64,000 nt of DNA from Nitratidesulfovibrio sp. GTDB taxonomy: Bacteria > Desulfobacterota > Desulfovibrionia > Desulfovibrionales > Desulfovibrionaceae. How positions within the stretch are numbered: the first letter of the stretch is position 1; each line of letters opens with the position of its first letter. The DNA is taken from the NCBI RefSeq assembly GCF_040373385.1, contig NZ_JBDXXH010000004.1, positions 177,952 to 241,951 of the forward strand, read 5' to 3'. Below the pieces are notes generated by a model, which was given only the letters and a program-made list of their open reading frames with translations, had not been told where the DNA came from and did not search any database. A program made the translations under genes and the position numbers. This document shows positions 50,926 through 59,784 of the stretch, one piece after another.

Positions 50926-52391
50926 GCACACTCCGGTACTTCGCCCGCAATTCCGTCATCCGGGTGCTGTCGTTCGCCGTGGGTGTGGGGTTTGCCCTGT
51001 TCGTCACGCCGAAGGTGGTCGGCACTCTCGGCAAGGCGACCTACGGCGTATGGGTGCTGATAAGTTCCGTCCTTTGCTACTACCTGCTGCTGGAAGGCGG
51101 CGTGATGCAGGCGGTGGCAAAATACGCCTCCGCAGCCTTCGCGCGGGGCGACCGGCGCGAGGTTGACAGGGTCTGCACGGCGGGCGTCGCGCTGCACGCC
51201 CTGTCGTGCGTGGCGGCGTTGTGCGTCACGGCGCTGCTGGCCTTCTTCGCTGGGGCGTTCGCCACGGAATTCGTATCGCCCGAACGGTTGCGCCTGTGCC
51301 TTGTGACATACAGCGCCTGCCTTGCCTTCATGTTCCTGTTCCGTACCTTCACCGGCATTCTCATGGCCGAGATGCGCTGGACATTCATCGCGCTGTTGTC
51401 CATGGCGCGCAGCGCACTGACCAGCATCACCGTCCTGATCTGGATACGCCCCGACAACGGGCTGCTGTTGCTTGCAGTAGTCAACGGGGCGGGATTTCTT
51501 CTGGAGGGCATGGTCTGCCTGTACTGCGTGCGCTGTGGAAGAATGGCATCCTTCCGGCCATCGCTGTTCGATCTTTCTCTTGCCAGGAATATGCTTGTCT
51601 ACGGATTCACGTTTACCATGTCCGAGGTTGGAGATTCATTCCGTTATCGTTCACAGAACTATGTCATCGCATTGTTCATGGGCGTTCGGGAAGTTGCCAT
51701 ATTTTCAATAGCCATGCAATTTATAGGCTATTTCATAAGTCTCATGCAAAGCGCATTCGGAATAATGGTGCCATACTTCAGCAGAATGCAGGTTGGCAGC
51801 GATTCCATGAACATTGGGCCAACATTGTTGCACGCGCTGCGCCTCAGTTACGTCATGGCATCATTCATCGGGATGTGCCTTGTGTTTTACGGCAGGGACT
51901 TCATCGTGCTGTGGCTGGGGGAGGGGTTTTCCGCCTCCTATGATGCGTTGGTGCCGTTGACCATAGGGGCGGTGCTGTCGCTGGGCATGCTGCCTGCGGA
52001 TGGATTTCTGCTGGGTACGGCGCGCCATCGCGTGCTTGCCCGGTGCGCCCTTGCCGAGGGCGGCTGCATCCTGCTGCTGTCGGTGGCCCTGGCCGGGCCC
52101 TTCGGCATGGCCGGGGTGGCGTGGGCGTATTGCATCGCGGCAACCGTTTTTCGCGCGGGCATCGTGCCGTACCTCGTCTTTACCCATGCGGGGCTTTCCA
52201 TGGCGGATTACGGGCGTCTCGTGGCGGGGGTGCTGGCCACGCACGTGGTTCCGCAGGTTCTCTGCTATCTGGCGCTGCGCGGCAGCCTGGGCAACGGATA
52301 CCTGCAACTGGCCCTGCTCGTCTGCACGCAGGCGCTGCTGGTGGTCGTCATACAGATGTCGATGCTGCGGCTGCACCGCAGTCCGGCATGA
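50922..52391 (+). CDS. Lipopolysaccharide/oligosaccharide flippase (Wzx/MATE-like)
   Basis: A 489-residue protein with 12-14 hydrophobic segments starting VSTLRYFARNSVIRVLSFAV, the typical Wzx start, and TLGKATYGVWVLISSVL. It would flip the undecaprenyl-linked repeat unit to the periplasm for the adjacent polymerase. The start codon GTG at 50922 overlaps the previous stop. The in-frame sequence upstream belongs to the neighbouring gene's other frame. Part of the gene (51,560-51,800) is AT-richer than its surroundings. Confidence 0.9.
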   Translation: MSTLRYFARNSVIRVLSFAVGVGFALFVTPKVVGTLGKATYGVWVLISSVLCYYLLLEGGVMQAVAKYASAAFARGDRREVDRVCTAGVALHALSCVAALCVTALLAFFAGAFATEFVSPERLRLCLVTYSACLAFMFLFRTFTGILMAEMRWTFIALLSMARSALTSITVLIWIRPDNGLLLLAVVNGAGFLLEGMVCLYCVRCGRMASFRPSLFDLSLARNMLVYGFTFTMSEVGDSFRYRSQNYVIALFMGVREVAIFSIAMQFIGYFISLMQSAFGIMVPYFSRMQVGSDSMNIGPTLLHALRLSYVMASFIGMCLVFYGRDFIVLWLGEGFSASYDALVPLTIGAVLSLGMLPADGFLLGTARHRVLARCALAEGGCILLLSVALAGPFGMAGVAWAYCIAATVFRAGIVPYLVFTHAGLSMADYGRLVAGVLATHVVPQVLCYLALRGSLGNGYLQLALLVCTQALLVVVIQMSMLRLHRSPA

Positions 52392-52422
52392 CGCGGTTGA
52401 CACGGCAAGGAGTGGAACGACC

Positions 52423-53607
52423 ATGATGCACGGCAAGGATTTCATCGTGTTCTCGGACGACTGGGGCAGGCATCCCTTCAGTTGTCAGCACATATTGCGC
52501 CATTTCATGCCGGGTAACCGCGTGTTGTGGGTGAACACCATAGGCATGCGCCTGCCGCGCCTGTCGCTGTACGACGCGCGCCGCGCCGTGGAGAAGCTGT
52601 ACGCGTGGATGGGGCCGTCACCGGGCGAGACACGGCCACTGCCTGAAGGGTTGCGGGTGATCGCGCCGGTGATGCTGCCCTTCGCGCCGTTGGCCCCCGT
52701 GCGGGAATTCAACCGCCGCAGCGTGGTGGGCGATGTGCGGCGCGCTGCCGCCGCGTGGGGCCTGCGCGACCCCATCCTGCTGGCAACGCTGCCCAATGCG
52801 GCGGACTACGTGGGCAGGTGCGGCGAGTCGCTGGTTGTCTACTACTGCGTTGACGAGTTCGCCGTCTGGCCGGGCATGAACCTGCCGGAGATGGTGCGTT
52901 CACTGGAAGCGGATCTGCTGCGTTCCGCAGACCTGGTGGTGGGGGTGTCCGATGCCCTTGTCGCACGCAAGGGCAACGGTCGCAGCCCCACGCATCTGCT
53001 GACGCACGGGGTGGACTTCGCGCACTTCCGTACGGCGTATGACTCGCAACCCGTTCCCCCGTTTCTTGCCGACCTGACCGGGCCGGTGATCGGCTTCTAC
53101 GGGCTTATCGACACGCATCTCGATGTGGAGTTGCTGGCCGGTCTGCTGGACGCCAGGCCCGACTGGACGGTGGTGCTCATCGGGGTCAAGCGCATTCCGC
53201 TTGATGCGCTGGAACGTCGTCCCAACTTCCGCTGGCTGCCTGCGGTGCCCTATGCCGATCTGCCGCGCCATGCGGCACGCTTTGACGCAGCCATCATCCC
53301 CTATCGCGTCAACGAACATACCTGCACGGCCAACCCCTTGAAACTGCGAGAATACATGGCAACCGGAAAACCCGTGGTCACGACGCCCATGACGGAAGTG
53401 CTGCGTTTTCGCGACGTCATTCATGTGGCGTCCACGGTGGGCGGATTCGTGGAGGCCATAGCGGCGGAACTGGCCGCGCCCACTCCGCCCGATGCCCGTT
53501 GGGCCGTGCTGGCCGGGGAGACATGGGAGGACAAGGCGCAGGCGTTGTCGGGCTGGATGGAAGCGACGCTTGCCGAACGCCTGGCGGCGCGCAGGGAGGT
53601 GGCATGA
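52423..53607 (+). CDS. GT-B glycosyltransferase
   Basis: A 394-residue GT-B protein. The N-terminal Rossmann half includes PILLATLPNAADYVG, VVYYCVDEFAVWPGM and LLRSADLVVGVSDALVARK. The C-terminal half has LLTHGVDFAHF, IGFYGLIDTHLDVELL and the donor-binding segment NEHTCTANPLKLREYMATGK, all typical of GT4-like enzymes found in polysaccharide clusters (TuaH-like). The acceptor is the lipid-linked repeat. AAGGAG precedes the ATG pair at 52423. The stop overlaps the next start (ATGA). Confidence 0.85.
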   Translation: MMHGKDFIVFSDDWGRHPFSCQHILRHFMPGNRVLWVNTIGMRLPRLSLYDARRAVEKLYAWMGPSPGETRPLPEGLRVIAPVMLPFAPLAPVREFNRRSVVGDVRRAAAAWGLRDPILLATLPNAADYVGRCGESLVVYYCVDEFAVWPGMNLPEMVRSLEADLLRSADLVVGVSDALVARKGNGRSPTHLLTHGVDFAHFRTAYDSQPVPPFLADLTGPVIGFYGLIDTHLDVELLAGLLDARPDWTVVLIGVKRIPLDALERRPNFRWLPAVPYADLPRHAARFDAAIIPYRVNEHTCTANPLKLREYMATGKPVVTTPMTEVLRFRDVIHVASTVGGFVEAIAAELAAPTPPDARWAVLAGETWEDKAQALSGWMEATLAERLAARREVA

Positions 53608-54758
53608 GACGTCCGCGCGTATGCATGCTGCTGGCCACGGACATCATCGGCGGGCCAGGGAATCTGTTGGTGCAGTTTCTGCGTTGCGGCGGGCTTGAGC
53701 GGTGTGAGCCGCTGGTGGTCGGCTACGACTACGGTACGCCGGGCGAGACGGAATTTTCCAGGGCCGTCAGGGCCACGGGCGCGCGCATGGTCACCCTGCG
53801 CCAGCGCTGGATGCTCGACCCAGCGCTGGTGCCCCAGGCGTTGCGCGTGGTGCGGCACGAACGGTGCGAAGTGCTGGAGTCGCACGGGTACAAAAGCCAC
53901 GCGGTGTGCGCCTGCCTGCATCTGGTGACCGGCCTGCCGTGGGTGGCCTTCGTGCATGGATGGACGGCGGAAAACATGAAGATACGCGCCTATCGGGCGC
54001 TGGAACACGCCGTGCTGCCGCTGGCCACGCGCGTCGTGGCCGTGTCGGAAGCGCTGGGGCGCAGCCTTCTGCCGCTGGCGCGGCGGCGCATGCGGGTCAT
54101 CCCCAATGCCGTGGACGCCATGGGAACGGGCGGGGGCGATGCGTCCCGCGACGTGCGCGTCGAATACGGCATCTCCCCTGATGCGGTGGTGGTGGGGGTC
54201 GTTGGGCGGCTCAGCCCCGAAAAGGGGCAGGTGCATCTGCTGCGGGCCCTGGCCGTCGCCAGGAAGCGGGATTCGCGTTTGCACGCGCTGCTACTGGGCG
54301 ACGGGCAGGACGGCCCAATGCTGAAGGACGAGGCTGCTCGGTTGGGGCTTGACGGGGCGGTCACCTTTACCGGGCACGTGAGCGGCACGGGGGATTTCTA
54401 CCGGGCCATGGACATAGTGGCCATGCCGTCGCTTTGCGAAGGCATGCCCGTGGCCGCCCTGGAAGGCATGCTGCACGGGCTGCCCCTTGTGGCCAGTAAT
54501 GTGGGGGGCGTGCCCGAAGTGGTGGTGGACGGGGAGACAGGCATTCTGGTGCCTGCGGCGGACGAGGGGCGGCTGGCCCAGGGGCTGCTGGAGCTTGCCC
54601 GCGATCCGGTGGCCAGGTCGCGCATGGGTGACGCGGGGAGCAGCCGGGTGGCCCGCCATTTCGGTCCGGAACGGCGCGGTGAGGAAATCGTGGGAATGTA
54701 TCTGGAACTGCTTGGCAACTCAGAACAGGGGGATTCCGGTCATGCGCAGCTGGGCTGA
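53604..54758 (+). CDS. Family 4 glycosyltransferase
   Basis: A 384-residue retaining GT4. LLATDIIGGPGNLLVQFLRC is the N-terminal Gly-rich loop, VVAVSEALGRSLLPLARRRM and VIPNAVDAMG the middle. VVVGVVGRLSPEKGQVHLLRA, VTFTGHVSGTGDFYRAMDI and LCEGMPVAALEGMLHGLP (the E-x7-E motif) form the nucleotide-sugar site. It overlaps the following acyltransferase gene by 17 bases. Confidence 0.92.
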   Translation: MRRPRVCMLLATDIIGGPGNLLVQFLRCGGLERCEPLVVGYDYGTPGETEFSRAVRATGARMVTLRQRWMLDPALVPQALRVVRHERCEVLESHGYKSHAVCACLHLVTGLPWVAFVHGWTAENMKIRAYRALEHAVLPLATRVVAVSEALGRSLLPLARRRMRVIPNAVDAMGTGGGDASRDVRVEYGISPDAVVVGVVGRLSPEKGQVHLLRALAVARKRDSRLHALLLGDGQDGPMLKDEAARLGLDGAVTFTGHVSGTGDFYRAMDIVAMPSLCEGMPVAALEGMLHGLPLVASNVGGVPEVVVDGETGILVPAADEGRLAQGLLELARDPVARSRMGDAGSSRVARHFGPERRGEEIVGMYLELLGNSEQGDSGHAQLG

Positions 54759-55545
54759 ATTCAAGGTGGCCATACGTCGGCGCGAAACACCGTTCCATGC
54801 ATTCCTGTACGACATTGCCAAGGCGCTGTTTGGTATTTCAATGCCAGTCGTGCCGATGGTGCACTCGTTTCTGTACAACGAATGGTGCACAAGAACTTCT
54901 GTGTGGCACAACTTTTGGCGTGTCGTGTATTATGAACCAATTTTCAAGTCGCAATGTCGCAAGGTGGGGCATGGTTTCAGAATGTGGTACGCCGGAAACG
55001 GAACAACGCGCATTTTGGGAAACCTCAACATCTACATCGGAAACAACGTGGCGATATTCGACAGGGTCGGCCTTGTGGGGCTACGGCTGTTCGACAATCC
55101 GGAGCTGCACATCGGCGACAACAGCTACATAGGACCCGACGTGCGCTTCATGGTGGCCAAAAGCATCGTTGTGGGACGCTATTCGATACTTGGTTGCCAG
55201 ATGATCATGGACAACTCCGGTCACCCCGTGGCGGACGCGTGCGGCCGCCTGGTGCACGGGGGCGGACACCCTTCGCGCGCAAGCGTGCGTCCGGTGCGCA
55301 TAGGCGACCTGTGCCTGCTCGGCGCCGGTGTCTACGTCTACCCCGGTGCCGACGTGGGGGACGGGGTGGTCGCCAAGGTTGGCACCCACATCACGGGAAC
55401 GATTCCGCCGTTCTGCCTTCTGGAGGGCAACCCCTGCCGCATCGTCGGCAAACTGCCCATTGCGGACGAACTGGCGGAGGAGTTCGGCGAGGAACGCGTG
55501 GCCGCCTGGCGCGCCGCGCAGGCAGAAGTGGTGCTGGATTCGTGA
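54742..55545 (+). CDS. Left-handed beta-helix acyltransferase
   Basis: A 267-residue protein. The N-terminal 90 residues have a hydrophobic, aromatic segment. The rest is built of hexapeptide repeats (ILGNLNIYIGNNVAIF, PELHIGDNSYIGPDVRFM, IGDLCLLGAGVYVYPGADVG), ending with the usual NPCRIVGK. It would O- or N-acetylate a sugar of the exopolysaccharide. The catalytic His could be in DNSGHPVADA. The start of the gene is AT-richer than the rest. The ATG at 54742 lies within the preceding gene. Confidence 0.85.
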   Translation: MRSWAEFKVAIRRRETPFHAFLYDIAKALFGISMPVVPMVHSFLYNEWCTRTSVWHNFWRVVYYEPIFKSQCRKVGHGFRMWYAGNGTTRILGNLNIYIGNNVAIFDRVGLVGLRLFDNPELHIGDNSYIGPDVRFMVAKSIVVGRYSILGCQMIMDNSGHPVADACGRLVHGGGHPSRASVRPVRIGDLCLLGAGVYVYPGADVGDGVVAKVGTHITGTIPPFCLLEGNPCRIVGKLPIADELAEEFGEERVAAWRAAQAEVVLDS

Positions 55546-55588
55546 ACACGGCACGGTCGTCCACCGCGACGACCCGCCTCCGGGAGCC

Positions 55589-56263
55589 ATGATGAAAGAT
55601 TCGCCCCGAACAATGATGAGAACGGCGGTGCACGCCCTGGCGCTGTTGCTGGCGCTTGCGCCCTATCTGCTGCACCGGCTGGAGTCGCTCTTCCTTGGGC
55701 GTCAGCGGTCGTTCATGGGCATGTCGCAGTTGTTGTCGCTGCTGCCCGGCGTCTACGGTTCGGTGCTGCGGGCCGGGTTCTACCGCCTGGCCCTGCGTGG
55801 TTGCCCGCAGGAATGCGTCATCGAGTTCATGACCACCTTCGTCACTCCCGAAGCCGCCGTGGGGCGCAACGTGTACATCGGCTCGCACTGCAACCTCGGG
55901 TGGGTGGAGATAGGCGACGACTGCCTGATCGGTTCGTACGTTCTCGTCACCAGCGGCAGGAACCAGCATTTCTTCGATGATATCCGCACGCCCATCAGGT
56001 TGCAGGGCGGGGCGCCCGCCCTTGTGCGCATTGGCCGCGATTGCTGGATAGGCAACGGCGTCATCGTCATGGCCGAAATTGGCGAGGGGTGCGTGGTGGC
56101 GGCGGGCAGCGTGGTGACGGAACCCCTCGCGCCGTACAGCATCGCGGTGGGCGTGCCCGCGCGTGTCATACGCCAGCGCGGTGACGGGGTGTCTGCGGGC
56201 GGTTGCGGCGTGGAACCGCAGCCCAGCGAGGGGGGCGGCGATGCAAAGGGGAATGGCCGATGA
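55589..56263 (+). CDS. Hexapeptide-repeat acyltransferase
   Basis: A 224-residue left-handed beta-helix enzyme with a possible N-terminal membrane segment (VHALALLLALAPYLLHRL). The repeats include VGRNVYIGSHCNLGWVEIGD and IGRDCWIGNGVIVMAEIGEG, and the C-terminal VGVPARVIRQRG is the classic end. RNQHFFDD supplies the likely catalytic His. It is the second of two adjacent acyltransferases, suggesting two acetylated positions in the repeat unit. The start is one of two adjacent ATGs, 55589 or 55592. Confidence 0.85.
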   Translation: MMKDSPRTMMRTAVHALALLLALAPYLLHRLESLFLGRQRSFMGMSQLLSLLPGVYGSVLRAGFYRLALRGCPQECVIEFMTTFVTPEAAVGRNVYIGSHCNLGWVEIGDDCLIGSYVLVTSGRNQHFFDDIRTPIRLQGGAPALVRIGRDCWIGNGVIVMAEIGEGCVVAAGSVVTEPLAPYSIAVGVPARVIRQRGDGVSAGGCGVEPQPSEGGGDAKGNGR

Positions 56264-57402
56264 CAGTACCCGATGCGCCGCGCGGCACGATGCCCCACGT
56301 CATGCAACTGCTTTTCCGGTTGGCCCCCGGTGGTGCGGAACGGCTGGCCCTGACCACGCTGGACAAGGCACGCGGCAGGGTGCGCGGTTCGGTCTGCGGG
56401 CTGTTCGGAAGCACGGGACCGCTTGTGCCCGAAATCGAGCAGATGGGCCTGCCGTGGTTCGGCCTTGACGTGATCGGGCATTCCAGGCTTCGGGGCATAT
56501 GGACGCTGGCCGCGTTGCTGCGGCGGGAAAAGGTTGATGTGGTGCACGCCCAGGCCGCCTACCTGCTGCAATGGGCCGTTCCGGCGGCGTGGTTGTCCGG
56601 GGCGCGCGTCGTGTACACCGAGCATTCGCGCCACCAATTGGAGTCGCAACCCCGTGTGCGGCGTCTGCTGCGTATGGTCGGCCCGTGGTTGAGCGACATC
56701 TCGTGCGTGACCGAGGACATGCGCCGGTTTCTGAAAAACGAGGTGGGCATGGCGGTGCCTCGCATCCGGGTCATCCGCAATGGCGTGGATGTGGCGCGGT
56801 ATGCTCCGGCGGAACCAGGCAACGCCGTGGCCGCATGGCCGGCGGGGTGGGGCACTCGTTCGTTCGTGTTCGGCAACGTGGCGCGGTTTTGCGAGGCGAA
56901 GGATCACCCGTCGCTGCTGCGAGCCTTCGACGCCGTGAGCCGCGTCCACCCGTACGTTCGTCTGCTGCTGGTGGGCGACGGGGAGTGCCGTCCCGAGGTG
57001 GAGGCCCTGCACGCGGACCTTGGCCTTGGCGATGCCGTGCATTTCGCGGGAACCCGGCAGGACATACCGGAACACCTGCGCGCCATGGGCGTGTTCGTGC
57101 TGTCGTCGCGCGTCGAGGGCATGCCGGTGGCGGTGCTGGAGGCCATGGCCTGTGGCGTGCCCGTGGTGACCACCGACGTGGGCGGCTTGGGAGAGCTTGT
57201 GCGCGATGGCGAAACCGCCCGCGTTGTGCCCCCCCGTGATCCCGAGGCCCTTGCCGGGGCCATGCGCTGGATGCTGGAAAACCCGCGCGAGCGCGAGGCC
57301 ATGCGCCTGCGCGCTCTGGACATGGTGCGCAGCCAATGTGGCCACGACACCATGCTGCGCGGCTATCTCGACCTGTACGGCGTGAAAGAGGCCCGCGCAT
57401 GA
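56260..57402 (+). CDS. Family 4 glycosyltransferase
   Basis: A 380-residue GT4 with LLFRLAPGGAERLALTTLDK (N-terminal Gly loop), VHAQAAYLLQWAVPA, YTEHSRHQLES, VIRNGVDVARYAP, FVFGNVARFCEAKDHPSLLR, VHFAGTRQDIPEHLRAMGV and SRVEGMPVAVLEAMACGVP (E-x7-E). It is similar in overall form to the exosortase-linked glycosyltransferases placed just before xrt genes. ATGA overlaps join it to both neighbours, so it is translated in series with the acyltransferase and the CapK-like protein. Confidence 0.9.
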   Translation: MTVPDAPRGTMPHVMQLLFRLAPGGAERLALTTLDKARGRVRGSVCGLFGSTGPLVPEIEQMGLPWFGLDVIGHSRLRGIWTLAALLRREKVDVVHAQAAYLLQWAVPAAWLSGARVVYTEHSRHQLESQPRVRRLLRMVGPWLSDISCVTEDMRRFLKNEVGMAVPRIRVIRNGVDVARYAPAEPGNAVAAWPAGWGTRSFVFGNVARFCEAKDHPSLLRAFDAVSRVHPYVRLLLVGDGECRPEVEALHADLGLGDAVHFAGTRQDIPEHLRAMGVFVLSSRVEGMPVAVLEAMACGVPVVTTDVGGLGELVRDGETARVVPPRDPEALAGAMRWMLENPREREAMRLRALDMVRSQCGHDTMLRGYLDLYGVKEARA

Positions 57403-58808
57403 TCGGATACGCCCGCATGTTGTTGCACCGCGTTCGCGGTAACCAGCGCGATGCACGGATGCGCGAGCATCTGGCGTTGCAGTGGCTGCCCATGGACGAG
57501 TTGCGGCAGCGCCAGTTCTGGCGGCTGGCCGCGCTGGTGCGGCATGCCTATGTGACGGTGCCCCGATACCGCGCGTTGCTGGACGATATGGGCATGCGGC
57601 CCGAAGACATCCGCAGTTTCGCCGACTTCGCGACGCTGCCGGAACTGCCGCGCGACATCGTGCTCACGCGGCCTTCCGACCTTGCGGCCACGGCGTTATC
57701 CGGCGGGCCGCCCATTGGAAGCGAATGCCTTTCCGCAGGGGGGAACGCCATGCGGTTTTGCCAGGATACTTCCGCGCGTGAGGAAATGTACGCCAACTGG
57801 TCGTTATGCCTTTCTTTTGCAGGGTGGCGCACCTCGGACATGGTGGTGCGGCTGCACCCCTCGCCGTCTCCTGGCCGGGGTAAGACGCCCCATGGCGTGC
57901 GGCAGTGGCTTTCCGGCTGCATGACGGTGGATGCGGGCAGTTACGGCAAGGATGAGATTGCCGGATGGCTGCGCGGCATCCGCCGGTACGGCAGGGTCTA
58001 CGTGCATGGCGGGGTTTCCGTGCTGGTCGACATGGCAGAGCACGCCCTGGCCACAGGTGCGCGCATGCCCGATGTGCGCGGAATCATCGCCACGGGCGGG
58101 CGGTTGCATGAAGGGCAGCGCGCACTCATTACGCAGGCGTTCGGCTGCCGTGTGCAGCAACTGTATGGCACCGACGAGGTGCCGTGCATCGCCGTCGAGT
58201 GCGAATTCGGCAACATGCACATGCTGACGCATTCCACATACGTGGAGTTCGTGCCCGATCAGTCCGACCGGCCCGACCGATCCGACTGGCCCGATGTGCC
58301 CGATCGGCCCGACCAGGCCGGTGCGCCAGGGGTGACGGATGCGCCCGGCGTGTCGCCGCGCCTGCTGGTGACCGATCTCGACAACAGGGCCATGCCGCTG
58401 CTGCGGTATGACACGGGCGATCATGCCATTGCCGTCGATGGCGCCTGCCCCTGCGGCAGGGGCTTTCCGCTCATGCGTCTGGATACCGGGGATACGTGGT
58501 TCGTCAAGGCGGACGGGCGGCGTCTTTCCCGCGCGGGGATGGAACGGCGGCTTGCCAGGCTGAAGGGGGTCCGGGCGCTGCGGCTTGTCCAGACGGTTAC
58601 CGGGCGTGTCGACATGTACGTGGTGCGCGGTGTCGGCTTCGACGCCGATGCTGACGCCCGGCTGCGCGCATCGTGCCGTTATGTCGAAGGTAATATCGTA
58701 CCCGGCCTGGCCGTTGTACTGCATTACGTGGATGCCCCGCGCGAAGGCCAACTGCCCGGAAATGCGGGTGGCGGTGCCGACTGCGCCGTGCCTGGCGGAG
58801 CATCCTGA
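57399..58808 (+). CDS. CapK/phenylacetate-CoA-ligase-like adenylating enzyme
   Basis: A 469-residue member of the adenylate-forming CapK/PaaK-like group found in polysaccharide loci. VRHAYVTVPRYRALLDDMG is the typical N-terminal segment, GIIATGGRLHEGQ and VQQLYGTDEVPCIAVEC the adenylate-binding core, and PLLRYDTGDHA the motif before the C-terminal lid. Relatives activate acids as acyl-AMP for transfer to CoA or to sugars. Between the core and RLLVTDLDNR there is an insertion encoded by a 9-bp tandem repeat (58257-58319), giving Asp-x-Pro/Ser tripeptides. The usual Lys-containing lid is short. It may provide an acyl group for decoration of the polymer. Confidence 0.8.
   Translation: MIGYARMLLHRVRGNQRDARMREHLALQWLPMDELRQRQFWRLAALVRHAYVTVPRYRALLDDMGMRPEDIRSFADFATLPELPRDIVLTRPSDLAATALSGGPPIGSECLSAGGNAMRFCQDTSAREEMYANWSLCLSFAGWRTSDMVVRLHPSPSPGRGKTPHGVRQWLSGCMTVDAGSYGKDEIAGWLRGIRRYGRVYVHGGVSVLVDMAEHALATGARMPDVRGIIATGGRLHEGQRALITQAFGCRVQQLYGTDEVPCIAVECEFGNMHMLTHSTYVEFVPDQSDRPDRSDWPDVPDRPDQAGAPGVTDAPGVSPRLLVTDLDNRAMPLLRYDTGDHAIAVDGACPCGRGFPLMRLDTGDTWFVKADGRRLSRAGMERRLARLKGVRALRLVQTVTGRVDMYVVRGVGFDADADARLRASCRYVEGNIVPGLAVVLHYVDAPREGQLPGNAGGGADCAVPGGAS
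58257..58319 (+). repeat. In-frame 9-bp tandem repeat in the CapK-like gene
   Basis: Seven contiguous 9-bp units (GATCAGTCC, GACCGGCCC, GACCGATCC, GACTGGCCC, GATGTGCCC, GATCGGCCC, GACCAGGCC) encode Asp-x-Pro/Ser/Ala triplets. The unit GACCGGCCC is identical to one in the PSP1 gene at 13876-13884. Confidence 0.88.
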
Positions 58809-58902
58809 TGGCGCGGCTGTCGCCGTGGCCGCTTGTGGCCCTAGGGGAGTTCCCGAACGGCTCTGGCCCACCCCAACCCGGAGAGAAACGCAGGACCCCC
58901 CT

Positions 58903-59784
58903 ATGACGTCCGATACGACATTCGATGCCGCATTGCGGCGAAATCTCCTGCACTGGGTGCCGTTGGCCGCGCTTTTCATCGTCGTCTATCACAGCATCCT
59001 GTCGCGCATGGTGGGGGACTGGATGTTCGACCCCAACTATTCGCATGGTTTCTTCGTGCCGTGCATCTCGGCGTGGTTCGTCATGCAGCGCCTGCCCGAA
59101 CTGCGCGCGGCCCAGATGCGCCCTTCCTGGTGGGGGCTGGTGCCGTTGCTGTTGGGGTTTGCAATGCTGCTGTTCGGGGCCGCCACGACGGAGTTGTTCA
59201 GTATGCGCGCTTCGCTGGTGCCCATGCTCATCGGTACGGTGCAGCTGTTATACGGCTGGCGGGTGCTACGCATCCTGCTGCTGCCGCTGCTGTTCCTGCT
59301 GTTCATGGTGCCCCTGCCCTACACGGTGTACGACGCCCTCGCCCTGCCGCTCAAGGCGCTTGTTTCGGCATCTGCCACCGGCGGCATGAAGCTGCTCGGG
59401 CTGCCGGTGCTGCGCGAAGGCAATGTTATCATCTTTCCGAACATCACCCTGGAGGTGGTCGATGCATGCAGCGGCCTGCGTTCGCTGGTCACCCTTCTGG
59501 CCCTCGGCACCGCGTTCGCCTTCCTGTTCCTGCCGCCGGGCTGGCGGAGGGGCGCGCTCATGGTCGGCACAATACCCATTGCCGTTGCCGCCAATACCTT
59601 GCGGGTATTCATGACGGGCGTGCTGGCGCGCTATGCCGGGCCTGCGGCGGCCGAAGGGTTCTTTCACGAATTCGCCGGGCTTGCCGTGTTTGCCACGGCC
59701 ATGGCCCTCACGGCGTGCCTCGGCTGGGCGTTGCGCGCTACTGGCGACGCGGCGGCGACGAAAGGAGGCCCCCATGACGGCTAA
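58903..59784 (+). CDS. Exosortase
   Basis: A 293-residue polytopic membrane transpeptidase-like protein that recognises PEP-CTERM tails. The catalytic triad is clear: Cys189 in VVDACSGLRS, Arg234 in NTLRVF and His255 in FFHEFAG. The N-terminal DPNYSHGFFVP block is also typical. EpsI is encoded separately right after, rather than fused as in many XrtA proteins, so I do not assign the exact subtype. The only cargo seen, at 27842, lies 30 kb away. GGAGA lies 19 bases before the ATG, rather far, and no better ribosome site is visible. Confidence 0.95.
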   Translation: MTSDTTFDAALRRNLLHWVPLAALFIVVYHSILSRMVGDWMFDPNYSHGFFVPCISAWFVMQRLPELRAAQMRPSWWGLVPLLLGFAMLLFGAATTELFSMRASLVPMLIGTVQLLYGWRVLRILLLPLLFLLFMVPLPYTVYDALALPLKALVSASATGGMKLLGLPVLREGNVIIFPNITLEVVDACSGLRSLVTLLALGTAFAFLFLPPGWRRGALMVGTIPIAVAANTLRVFMTGVLARYAGPAAAEGFFHEFAGLAVFATAMALTACLGWALRATGDAAATKGGPHDG

